Below are positions 1 to 11,029 of a DNA stretch of 64,000 bases, piece after piece. The position numbers were made by a program, and so were the translations under genes. The stretch comes from Lottia gigantea (lineage: Eukaryota; Mollusca; Gastropoda; Lottiidae): NCBI RefSeq assembly GCF_000327385.1, contig NW_008708400.1, forward strand, positions 3,643,840 through 3,707,839, given 5' to 3'. How positions within the stretch are numbered: position 1 is the first letter of the stretch; each line of letters opens with the position of its first letter. The notes beneath the pieces are model-generated. The model searched no databases. It had not been told where the DNA came from and saw only the letters and a program-made list of their open reading frames with translations.

Positions 1-302
1 TCAACATCGTCTGTATTTTGCAACATCGTAACAAAATAGTCATAGAAAAACATTCACCACTTTCTTCTGTTCTACCATCGAGAACAGTTATACAGTAGTG
101 AATTGTAGTTTTAATACTAGTACAAAAGATAAAACAGTAGTAGCCTTTCTTTTACCTCAAATGTATTCTTATCTCCATGCGATGTGCGTCCCTTTGACAC
201 TCGAGTATATCTGAAAAGTTTGTCGCTGTAAATATCTTGTCTGGACGAAAAAAAAACAAAAGTTGGCATAACGCAGACACCATGATATTGAGCGGTAATG
301 TC

Positions 303-392
303 GCCGTTTCCCACAACAGTGAATCTATCTCACATAGTTATCATATTGCCGTTTCCCACAACAGTGAATCTATCTCACATAGTTATAATATT
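303..392. repeat. two-copy 45-bp tandem repeat
   Basis: Two nearly identical 45-bp units beginning GCCGTTTCCCACAACAG lie head to tail. The unit is a multiple of three, so a short open frame runs through it, but nothing suggests a gene. Bases 1-302 show no recognisable feature. Confidence 0.85.
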
Positions 393-2029
393 TCTTCAAG
401 AATGGCTTTTCTTATACTGCTGATATCTCTGTTATTTTTGAAATGATCAAATACTTGCATTTGTCATATTTATTCCTGTGACCATAGAACAGTATACAGT
501 TCTATGCTGTGACATTGGGTCTAAATTTTCAAGGTCGCACGAGTAGATTCTCCAAACTAACCGATAATTATTAAAGCTCGGGTTTGCAGTATTTCTTACG
601 AAAATGGATATTTATAAGTTGTTATTATTTTGTTACAAATAAAAGTGTCGTATTTCGATCGTTAAATGATGAAGCATGAATTTTTGCAAATAAGCGCTCT
701 ATTCCCTGTCAGTATAATACCTTACTCAGAACAATCTGTGACTACGATACTATTTATAGTAACAATCATGCCTCATTTGTTTCTGTGCCGAATTCAAGGC
801 TAGTCCTCGAGAAAAATTAATCGAAGATAGGACAAATTACCAGGATCTCCTTGTTTTAGTCACCCAATTTTATAATAAGTTAAGTTTAATTCATTATTAG
901 AAATTTTATACTATCAACAAAAACAACATGACTTGTAGTTGATTAGTTTATTTGAGCTACAAGCACACTTCGCTTCACAAACCAATCACCTGTAAATACC
1001 CTTTGTTTTCTTTCTTTTTTTTATCTTGGGATTCACCTTTGTCTCTTTCCTCTGGGGTGATCTGTTTTCATCTTTACCCTGGTAATAAGAGAAAATATAA
1101 AACAGAGAAGCAATTGCAAACTTGAATTCAAACTGGTAAAAAGCATAATTTATTGTGTGGCTGAATTTTTTAAAAGGAAGGCGCGAAGGGGTGAAGTGGA
1201 TAGGGACGAAATGGCTAAGAAGGCGGATTGGGAAAAGGGTAAATATGGAAGGAACGATATGGGAAAGTTGCAAAATAGCAAAAGACGATGTGGAAAACAA
1301 CAAAAGGGCGAAACGGGAATGGTTTAGGATCGAATTGGGAGGACACCATTCTAGACATCACTACAAAAACTTTGTAAATGTTCGAGGTTATTAAAGGGGC
1401 AGTATGCAAAATTTTCATTATCAAAAACGTCTTAAAAATACTTGAAAATATTTCTAAAGTATACTTTTTACATCTACGTATCTACTTGATCAAACTGAAT
1501 TTGTTTTAAAAGGGTTAATTTAAAACGGAGAACACTAAATTCTAACCAAGTTTTGGTTTTGGCTTTACAGTGGCTCGATATTATTACTTGAAACCTTCAG
1601 AATATGTAGGGGACATATTTGTCAACAATTAGGCAGTTATTCTGCTTAAGTCCGCACAGTAGTTTTTTTTACATCTACCAAAAAGCATAACTAACTTAAA
1701 AAAGTTTGGATAAACTTCAAGTTTTAAAATAGTTTCGGCTGTAAGTTAATGAGCTGATGTTTCTCTTGAAAATCTTGAGTACACCAAGGCTGCAAATTAA
1801 TGAAATATATTCGAGACCTTGATCAAATCATACAAATTGACGTCACAAAATGCAAATTATTGACAATTTGCGACATTGTAATTTGGTCGATTGATGCAGA
1901 CAGAATTTCACTAGATGTAAAACTATTAAATAATGCGAAAAGTTTTGAGACACTCCTAAATAGCATACACCAAAAGTGGGTGATCAATATCCTATAATCG
2001 TATTGTCAGAAAAAAACTTTCTTTAAATA
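393..2029. other. gene-free stretch with dispersed repeats
   Basis: No coding exon is recognisable. About 1150-1345 holds irregular repeats of a GGGCGAAATGGG-like motif that recur near 27090-27265. About 1394-1800 is AT-rich and appears in inverted orientation near 13690-13900; shared landmarks are GCTCGATATTATTA and its complement TAATAATATCGAGC and a run matching TTGATCAAACTGAAT. It is probably a dispersed non-autonomous element. Confidence 0.5.
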
Positions 2030-2390
2030 TTAATTGAAAAGTATATTGTTATTTAATTTGTGTCCATTTCAATAGAGCCAAACGGTACTCAATATAATTA
2101 ATTTTTATTAAAAGAAACAATCGTTTCCTCGGAAACAAGGTTTAGCCTGAATGAAAGGTGAAGGATCACAGAAATGGTGAAATGAAGCAGAAAACAATGG
2201 TCAGTGATATGATTCAGCAACCATGGTTCTGTCTGATATGTTTTTCTTTAAATATTCATTGAAAACTATTGAAATTAGTTTGTGTAAATTTTCAATAGAG
2301 CAAAACGACACTCAATATTATTAATTGAGTTTTTGAAAGAAATATTGTTACCTTGGATACAGTTTTGCATTATAAATAAAATAAATTAGA
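2030..2390. repeat. upstream block shared with the second FReD-like gene
   Basis: Two related stretches (about 2030-2150 and 2255-2390) share AATTTGTGTCCATTT-like and AATAGAGCAAAACGACAC-like words. A third copy sits at about 22960-23060, in front of the truncated duplicate gene. The duplication that produced that gene therefore carried this upstream DNA with it. Confidence 0.6.
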
Positions 2391-2419
2391 AGACACGTGG
2401 AAGATAGAGCAACCAAGGT

Positions 2420-3500
2420 CTTGCCTGATAAAAAAAACGCTAAGTCAGTGAAAAGATTCAACAATCAAGGATCTGTCTGATAAAGAGGGATTAGTTCATT
2501 GAACAGATTCAAGAATCAGGGATCTGTCTGGTAAAGGGGGATCAGGTCAGTGAAAAGATTCAACAATCAAGGATCTGTCTGATAAAGAGGGATCAGGTCA
2601 CTAGAAAGATTCAAGAATCAAGGATCTGTCTGATAAAGAAGGATCAGGTCAGTAGAAAGATTCAAGGATCTGTCTGATAAAGAGGGATCAGGTCAGTAGA
2701 AAGATTCAACAATCAAGGATCTGACTGATAAAGAGGGATTAGGTCAGTGAAAAGATTCAACAATCAAGGATCTGTCTGATAAAGAGGGATCAGGCGAGTA
2801 GAAAGATTCAACAATCAAGGACATGTCTGATAAAGAGGGATCAGGTTAATAGAAAGATTCAAGAATCAAGGACATGTCTGATAAAGAGGGATTAGGTCAG
2901 TGAAAAGATTCAACAATCAAGGACATGTCTGATAAAGAGGGATCAGGTCAGTGAAAAGATTCAACAATCAAGGATCTGTCTGTTAAAAAGGGATCAGGTC
3001 AGTAGAAAGATTCAAGAATCAAGGATCTGTCTGATAAAAAGGGATCAGGTCAGTAGAAAGATTCAACAATCAAGGATCTGTCTGATAAAGAGGGATCAGG
3101 TCAGTAGAAAGATTCAACAATCAGGGATCTGTTTGATAAAGAGGGATTAGGTCAGTGAAAAGATTCAAGAATCAAGGATCTGTCTGATAAAGAGGGATCA
3201 GGTCAGTAGAAAGATTCGAGAATCAAGGATTTGTCTGATAAAAAGGGATCAGGTCAGTAGAAAGATTCAACAATTAAGGATCTGTCTGATAAAGAGGGAT
3301 CAGGCCAGTGAAAGGATTCAACAACCAAAGTTATGTCTGATTAAAAGTCACTCAGGCAGTCAAAAGTTCAACAACCAAGATTCTGTATGATTAAAAAGAC
3401 GGTAGGTCAGTGAAAGGATTCAGTTATCAAGGTTCTGTCTGATTAAAAGACCCAAGGTCAGTCAAAGGATTCAGAAACTAAGGTTTTGTCTGAAGTAAAA
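2420..3500 (+). repeat. 51-bp minisatellite upstream of the PAN-EGF-FReD gene
   Basis: About 18 clear tandem copies of a 51-bp unit containing AAGGATCTGTCTGATAAAG and GGGATCAGGTCAGTAG run from about 2440 to 3310. More diverged copies (GGTTCTGTCTGATTAAAAG) continue to about 3500. The array ends some 50 bases before the exon with the start codon. It probably lies in a 5' intron or promoter, because that exon begins right after a conserved TTTCAG acceptor. A degenerate array of the same unit precedes the duplicate gene at 23200-23640. Confidence 0.9.
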
Positions 3501-3564
3501 AGCAGTCAGTTTGAATCTGACGTTAATACCATATAAATACTGATAACTGTTTCAGGTATTCAAA

Positions 3565-6500
3565 ATGGTGAAGAAATCACCAATATTGGTAATGATGATG
3601 GTCAATTTAATTGGATTTATCTTGAGTTTAGAGTGTGGTGACCAATGGTTCGTTACAGTCGACTGTCCAAATTTCTTCCCGGGATATAATACAAGTTTTG
3701 TAAACATGACTGTTAATACTATTTACAACTGTGTTCACCAAGCTGAAAAAGAACCCACTGCCAAGTCATTGGTATTTCACAAAGATTCTCAAACTGGTCA
3801 GAAAACATGCTATTTATATGATGAGATTTCATCAGGTTGTGAAGGCTCCGTGGAAGGGGATTTTGGAGTAAATAAATATCTATTTAAGGTAATTATTTTA
3901 TTTAACGTGAACTTAAACAATTAAAACAAATTGTGGTTTCTATATTATTAGCATTTTTACAATTTATTGTACTTTTAGAGGCAGATGTCTCAAGTGGCTG
4001 ATAAACACTTTAAACGGACACGCAATCCGAATGTCCAATCATACCTTAGTCTCGGAAACGGGAATTTTTTTAGTTTAGCTAATCAGCAATAGTCTTCATC
4101 GTCGATATTTGAACCTTCAAATCCATGTGTGTCCAAAATGTTTGCTCTAGAAAGTTTAAAAGACGTTTTGTCTTTTCTTGAAAATCAAGCATATATAAAA
4201 ATAAAATCTCTAGTTTGAAAGAAGTATGCTATTTTCGAGCAATTAAAGTACTTCTGAAGACTTTATACATATTATTATATTGAAGACCAAAAATGGCGAA
4301 CCGACTCTTTTAACACCTTTAAGTAAGAATATATGCTAAGGAAAAATTTCTGGAGAATCTTAATTGGGCAATTATTTCCAAATTTCACCTTCTTTTATTG
4401 AATATACCCACAGTACGTTACAATTCGAAAGCATTATGATGCAATCGCAATTATATCTATGTTTAGTGCTCCGAAAAATCTCATTCTTTTATATTTTCAG
4501 CCATATAAATGTGAGAACGGAGGAAGTCTAACTGAAGATAAATTAAGTTGTGACTGCAATGCTGGATATTTTGGAATATCTTGTACGGAATTGCCGACAG
4601 GTAAGATCAATCTTATATCAAATATAAAAAATCACTTCCCAAAAACAATATATTTGAATGGCTTAATTAAGTTCTGAAGGAAACTAGCAATGTTACTTAA
4701 ATTTTCAAAGTAATGTCCTTTATATCATATGAATATAAGTTTGATTAATAATAAAAGATTCACTAATGCATCAAGGCAGCTACAAAATTGTCCAAAAAAC
4801 CATTTTGATTCATTGCGTGGCAAATCTATCGATTTGTCACGCTTTGTTTTCGTTATGATTATTTTTTTTTATTGCAGGGCGTTCGTAAGCGAACGCCCTG
4901 ATTTGTTTTCGTAACAATTATTTTTTTTTTCGTCAGCTAGGGAGCTTATTTCTCGGAACCAGAAATAGGTACGGCAAAACGGACTTCATGGCGTTTTCTA
5001 ATTCGTGGCTATTCACGTATTAATTGTAAAACATAAATGCTCTGCGCAACCAGAAGTGAGATAGCAAAAAACCGGAAATGGACTGTAGAGGGCGTATTTA
5101 TCGTTCGATTTTGCTCGGGTTTTCTTTATTATTATTCTTAGTACAAAGAACAAATGATAGCAGTTGAAAATATTCGATTTTCCAAAATTCGTTCGATACT
5201 TTTTTTTGTCGAAATTAATCGAAAAATGCTATTTCGGTTGCTTTTTGAAGGATCGATTTGAAATTTATATGGCGTAGACCGTCGGTATGGGCAAATAATT
5301 CTGCATAGTCAAAAAATGTTAATCACTTCCGGTTTTGATGTTAGTACTTCCGGTGGCATCACTGGTGAAATTGAGTTATGTCAGAAATGACATATGCATA
5401 AGCTTAGTGACACTAATACAAAGTGTTACAACTGAAAAAAATCGTACCGACAGTAACATATATCCATATTGGTTTGCCTCATTATGCAAAACTGGCTATT
5501 TTGGAGCTATTTATTATCCGATTTGAACAATTTTGGTGTCAAATGATAGAATTAACTTTAATCTAAAAGTTGTTGAGGACAAAATTTTGACCATGTGACC
5601 TTGACCTTCGATGACCTTGAAAATTTCACCGTAGGATGTTCTTGACCTCAGCTATCCAAAGGTGTACTCATAATGGTTGAAAAATATTAACTTCTGGTTT
5701 AATAGCCATTCAAAAATTAACATTTTTGACAACTTTGGACGGCTGTATGACCTTTTCTAATAAACACTGAACATTTTGATTATCTTTTCGATGATATATG
5801 ACAATAATCCATTAAAATATGTTTTAAAAATATTAGGTTTTTTTCGACTGAGGGTTCTAACTTACAATGTAATTAACTCCTAGCAATATGGTTTGTATAT
5901 TCAGGATCTACTCAATTTTCTCTTTTCAACGATATGTGACATGGGTGGTTTAATACAAAATTGAATTTGTGAAAATAGGCATAAAAGTGTTAAATGTTTA
6001 TAAAAAATGTGATAAAAATCTGTAGATTGTGGGGATTAAAATGATTGACTGGTGTTATAACAGGTTATATAATATGATAGGAAAGCTATCCATATGAACT
6101 TTTGACATGCAGGTGTGAAGTAGTTTGGGTCATAAACAGATTAATCTGATTATGTAATCTTTTAACACTTAAAAAAATAACTTTTTTTTTTCAATTTTCA
6201 CTTACAATAATTTAACATACACCCATATAGAGTAGTGAATTTTTGATACATTAACCTGTTCGAATTTTTTCTGTACCATTAATAGAACTCTATCTGCAAG
6301 ATACACACAACAGTTTTGGTTATTGCTGTTAGTGAGGCTGAGGGAATAAAAGCAAACAGCTATGATGACACTAGAGATTTCAAATTTTTGAAAGAAAAGG
6401 GGCACGGAGGAGTAGTATATTATAAGCAAAACAAAAATGTCAACATTTTAAAATTGGGAGTTTTAAATATAGAACACATTGCTTTGAATAATTTGGACAA

Positions 6501-9500
6501 ACATATTAACGTAATTGTTATCTATAGACCACCCGTTTATCGATTAGATTTATTTCTCCCAATGTTAGAAAGATTTTTAGTTGAATTACCAGAATCTGGT
6601 TCAGACTATGTTATTATGGGGGATTTCATCCTAAATATCTTGGAGGGTCATTTGTCTATACTAAATTGTTTTCAAAAATTTGGTTATCAACAACTTGTTC
6701 AGCATTACACTACTGAAGGTGGGACACTTATAGATCATGTTTATATCAGTAAAGAAATTCCGTCACATAATGTTCACATTTCACACATACCTGTATATTA
6801 TAGCTATTAAAATAACCACACGATAAGTTATATTGATACAAGATTGAATTTACCCTTTCACAAAACATTTCATTTGGCTCTTTACTAAAAGTGGTCGAGT
6901 CAACACCGGGCTTGAGAGGGTTTGAAGTTCAAAAAAGTCTTACAGCTATCAGGCAAAGTATCACGGGCCACGCTCAGTGCTGTTCACAGTTCTAGTTGTC
7001 AAATTGAAATGTTACCAAAAATAGATCAATTTAGATAAAGCTTTTAGCTAGTGTCTCTCTCGTTACGTGTTCAGATTGGGTTATAATTGTTTCTTCCTCC
7101 AAATGTCCATAAAGCCCAACATGCATTACCACAATGTATTAGATAATAGAAGAAAGCTTTCCAGGCAAGGTAATATGCGCCCATTGGCAGGTTTGATTTT
7201 GAATAAAAATATTTGGCAGTACAGTAACGATCACCAGTATGAAATATTCAACCTTCAGTCATACACTTCTTTTGAACTCTTTGGAGCAATACGGAATAAT
7301 ATTGAGTATGAGTTATTGCCCTTGTTCTTGAAAACGTGTACAATTTTTAGCTCGTGAAAACTCTAGAAGGCAAATATTCAACCTTCAGCGCGGTACTGAA
7401 TAATAAAACCAAGTTTTGAATCACGCCTTATAGTGTTTTCAAGAACGAGGTCAATAACTCCTATGAAATATTTTTCGACTTTTTTGATTTTCAATAGGGT
7501 TCATCCATGGGTGATAATAAAACAATTTCAACAAGTTCTGTAAAAATCTGTAAAGAATTGTTCCTACTTGAATGTTTACGAGCTAAATATTGAACACTTT
7601 TTCAAGAACAAGGGCAATAACTCATACTAATCTTTTTTCAATTCTTCTGATTTTCAATAGGGTTCATCCTTGGGTGATAACAAACACTCATGCCAAGTTA
7701 CGTCAAAATCCGTCAAGAATTGTGCCTTCTAAGAGTGTTTACGAGCTAAATATTGAACGCGTTCTCAAGAACAAGGGCAATAACTCCTACTAAATATTTT
7801 TCGATTCTTCTGATTTTCAATAGGGTTCATCCTTGGATGATTACGAACACTTGAAATCCTTCAAGAATTGTGTCTTGTAGATTGTTTACGGACGGACGGA
7901 CATGGGTGACTGTAATATACGCCCCCATTTCATGTGAGCATATAAAAATTAAATGACAAGCAGTAAGAAAATAACTAATTCACAAAATAGTGTTTAATAT
8001 CTACTGCCTGGAAGGAAAAACAGACAAGGGCACGTCCGCCGCGGACAACTGTATATAGAGAAGAGTGTTTGTTTCTCTTCGCATGTAGAGAAAAATTGAG
8101 ATTTTCCGCACCTCCCCAGGAGTTCTTCTTTTACACAAATCTATTTACCTATACATGTATTTGTAGTTCAGTCATACCATTTTCGCCTTGCACCATTCAT
8201 GTCCATCAATTTTGCCAAACACTTTGGCCATGAGCCATGTTCCTTTAGCAACGGTAATATTTCCCGTGGCTAAAGGAACATGGCCATGAGCCTGATGAGG
8301 TTGGGCTATTCTCAATCAGACACATTTATACTTTTGTCTGTCAAAACCAAAGGTATGTAGTGTTGCATTCCCGTTGTAGTGTATAATGCACATTATGATA
8401 GCATTCCCTTATCAAACTCTAGCGTTTATCAAAATGAAAGAGGTGTTGTAACATATAAAGAACAAATCATGAACACCTCTCGAAAAACCAATTTATTGTA
8501 GGAGGGGAATTCTTGGGCTGAAAGAGGTTTAAGTTCTGAACTTTGACCAACTTCCACGAAATTTCACAAAATTGCCCTACTGAGGTTCACAAATGACTAC
8601 AGGCATACTTGAACACGTATGCTGCGATTCAAAAGTAAATAAATAGCACAGCGTCATAGAAAATAATTGTCTTATGGCAAACCTGTAAGGAGCCATGTTT
8701 CATAATTTATAAATGGTTTCTTAACGGTCATTTTTGGCCCATTTTAGTGAATATAATCTCGAAAGTGTTTCGAAAAATGATCAACATAAAATTAGCGACT
8801 GTATTTAAGAATAAATAGATGAGGTTGGTCAAAGTTTAAATTAGTTCAGTGCTAAAATCTCATGATAATATCGTCTTTTTAACTTCTGATTTCACGAAAT
8901 ATCGTCACAATAATATCGCAACGGTATAGCGTTTTTTTCCTCATACATGTTTTTTTGATAATATCGTAATATTGCCCAACTCTAGAATAGGGTCAACTGG
9001 TTTTGGACTAGCCTCTATCGTGTCTATACAAGCCAAATGTGACACGTTTTAAGTAGTCTTAAGATGAGTTGTCGCCGACTAGTGTCGTGTTAAGATTTTC
9101 ATCGAACGGCTGCGGGCACACGAGGAGAAAAAAAAAATTCAGTGTCGATAATTACGTGAAATTGAAACTTGTTTGATATGATAAATCGGCAACGAGATAA
9201 TCTTGTCGTGATATCGTTAGCACACGCGAGATTCGAGTCGGCGAAAAAATTGTCGACCAAGATTGCTCGTGTGCTTACACAATAAGTCAACAGCAAAACT
9301 AGAAAAACGTCAACTTTTAGTACTAAATTCGAACTGAGATATCATCAATATACCACAAGTTTTATCATGATAAAAAAACTGCATATCGTGTATACTGACG
9401 GCGGACCGACAGGAGTGACAACATGTAGGCTGTAGATTTGTGTTGCCAGCGGTCTGCCAGTTCCGCGATTTTAAAGTTAATATTATGGCGACTGTGATGG

Positions 9501-10837
9501 ATCCGATGAGACAAACAGCCTGCAACATATAATGAATGAGAGCCATTATTTACTGGAACTATGTCCACATTGTCACGTGATCACGTGACTCTGGTAATTT
9601 GAATATCAGAGGCTGGCCGTTCAGGACTACAATTGCTGTCAGTCAAATACCGAAATTGACACCATCACACGATGACGGAAATGCTCTAATTCGGGTCAGA
9701 TCGTATAAATATCGGACCATTCGTGAGTAAAATACTAAAAATATTTACACACATCGTTTCATTGTATCAACTTCCGGTTGACTTGGCAGTAAATATATAT
9801 AGGTTAATACGATTGGTCAGCTATAATTACCTGTCGGGTAAAAACAAAAGTGAAAGTAAAAACATGACTTTTCGATATATTCAATTACTAAGAAAAACTT
9901 AGTTATATTAGCGATTTCCATTCTTCAAAAATATATAAATAATGAAAATAACAACACAGTAACTTTACAGCATCATTTATTTTTTTTAATAAGATAACAT
10001 TCTGCCCTGAAACACTTCAATGCTTTGTAGAAACGCCACTGGACATCACGATAGGACCACGATGTCGGAGAAGACTGTCGAATTTGAATACTTTTGAATG
10101 TATAGTGTGATGATCTAATATTCTAATATATCTATTTTTCAGATTGTCAGGATTTAAAAAACAGAGGGATACGAGATCGTGGTTTATATCCTGTCAATCT
10201 TCTACCAAACAAGCCACCAATAAACTTGACTTGTTTTTGGGGAAGAACTGTTGTCATGTACCAAGACATAAATAAGGATGTTAACTTCACTTTTAAACGT
10301 TCTTGGGCTGAATACCGAGATGGCTTCTATGGTGAAGACAATTTTTGGTTGGGTCTTGAACTCATGCATATTTTAACTACACAAAAATCTCAAAATACGT
10401 TGGATGTTAGTGCCAGGATTGTCAATCCTGGCGAAGAACAGGAAAAATATTTAAAAACAACTTTCACCGGTTTTAAGGTAGATGGGGAGAATACAGAGTT
10501 TTTAATGGGGTATGGTGGAACACAATATGTTGGTAACTATTTGGGTGAACTGTTAAGAACTCTTAACAATTCACGATTTAGTACCTATGACCGTGATAAT
10601 GACCAACTGGCAATAAATTGTGCAATGAAGTATGGTGGAGGATGGTGGTATAACAACGCTGGTACATTTACAAGGGGGTCTGCACCAAATGAATTCCAAT
10701 TCGAATGTGCCCCTGCTAACCCTACAGGTTATTTTTGGAATCAATGTGAAGATTGTACCAGTGAAGTAAAGGATATATCCACTGGATTAGTTTTTAATGG
10801 CACTGTTCGAATGGTTGAAATGATATTAGGGACATGA
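3565..10837 (+). CDS. secreted PAN/apple-like, EGF-like, fibrinogen-related (FReD) protein
   Basis: Three coding exons: 3565-3888, 4501-4600 and 10143-10837 (372 aa). Phases match (0, then 1: G joins AT to give Asp), with GT/AG at each junction. Residues 1-24 are a hydrophobic signal peptide. Residues 25-108 have spaced cysteines and the words NCVHQAEKEP and KTCYLY, resembling a PAN/apple fold. Exon 2 is a short EGF-like domain (CENGGSL...CDCNAGYFGISC). Exon 3 is a fibrinogen C-terminal domain: FWLGLELMHILTTQ, the calcium-site-like YDRDNDQ and NCAMKYGGGWWYNNAG. The residue after GGWWYNN is Ala where most FReDs have Cys, so the usual second disulfide is probably lost or rewired. The probable role is a secreted lectin-like recognition or matrix protein, by family analogy with molluscan FREPs and ficolins. 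The start follows TTTCAG|GTATTCAAA, so a 5' UTR exon upstream is likely. Intron 2 (5.5 kb) is full of repeats. Confidence 0.85.
3990..4330. mobile_element. MITE-like dispersed repeat in FReD gene intron 1
   Basis: This stretch is related to 30323-30620: both share TACCTTAGTCTC, TTTCAAATCCACGTGTGTCC-like words, TCTAGTTT and AGTACTTCTGAAAAC-like words. Other relatives are at 12270-12530, 28510-28700 and 31625-31957. It is a non-autonomous element with no coding capacity. Confidence 0.5.
4875..4900. repeat. short perfect palindrome with 11-bp arms
   Basis: CAGGGCGTTCG, a 4-base loop, then CGAACGCCCTG. It is flanked by similar T-rich runs (TTGTTTTCGTTATGATTATT and TTGTTTTCGTAACAATTATT). It looks like the end of a dispersed element that continues to about 5140. 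No transposon family is assigned. Confidence 0.7.
4901..6315. other. intronic repeat-rich DNA, no exon seen
   Basis: This part of FReD gene intron 2 holds no recognisable exon. It contains GACCTTGACCTTCGATGACCTT-like runs near 5580-5660. A similar GACCTTGACC-type repeat occurs near 14380-14440. Confidence 0.4.
6316..6810 (+). pseudogene. endonuclease/exonuclease/phosphatase-like fragment of a retrotransposon or Helitron
   Basis: A 164-codon open frame with EEP-fold landmarks in order: GGVVYYKQNK, VIVIYRPPVY, YVIMGDFILNIL and GTLIDHVYIS, ending near IPVYYSY. Such EEP domains cut DNA in CR1/L2-type non-LTR retrotransposons and in Helentron-type Helitrons. The usual GDFN is GDFI here, and the expected terminal S-D-H motif is absent because the frame stops after YYSY. 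No reverse transcriptase or helicase follows, so this is a dead fragment in an intron of the FReD gene. Which of the two element classes it came from cannot be decided here. Confidence 0.55.
7385..7945 (+). mobile_element. non-autonomous element with internal ~150-bp tandem repeats
   Basis: Three to four units carry GAACAAGGGCAATAACTC, TTTTCAATAGGGTTCATCC and TTTACGAGCTAAATATTGAAC. They are followed by GGACGGACGGAC and a terminal AATATACGCCCCCATTTCA...GTGAGCATATAAAAATT. The end matches the ends of the larger element at 24697-25972. Confidence 0.6.
8222..8292. repeat. hairpin with ~20-bp arms
   Basis: GCCATGTTCCTTTAGC-ACGG on the left pairs with CCGTGGCTAAAGGAACATGGC on the right across a short AT spacer, with one mismatch. 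It is intronic; function unknown. Confidence 0.7.
9111..9281. mobile_element. small TIR element (MITE)
   Basis: The ends TGCGGGCACACGAG and CTCGTGTGCTTACA are imperfect inverted repeats about 170 bp apart. A related end (GCTCGTGTGCCCGCAC) lies at about 16290-16310. No open frame inside; superfamily not assigned. Confidence 0.5.
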
Positions 10838-11029
10838 TAATTTATTGAAAGGTCACACGAGTGGAACATACATTATTATGTTCAATACCATTTCAATTGA
10901 CATCATCAGAAAATCTGTGTTTGGCCCAATATTTGACCTTATATATCATAATCATTTTTAAAATCTTTCAATTGAGTTTTGTTTCATATTTATTTAATTT
11001 AATTTAAATTTTAATCAAATCAGTTGAAA
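10838..11029. other. 3' flank of the PAN-EGF-FReD gene
   Basis: AT-rich 3' flank. No canonical AATAAA is seen close to the stop, so the transcript end is uncertain. Confidence 0.3.
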
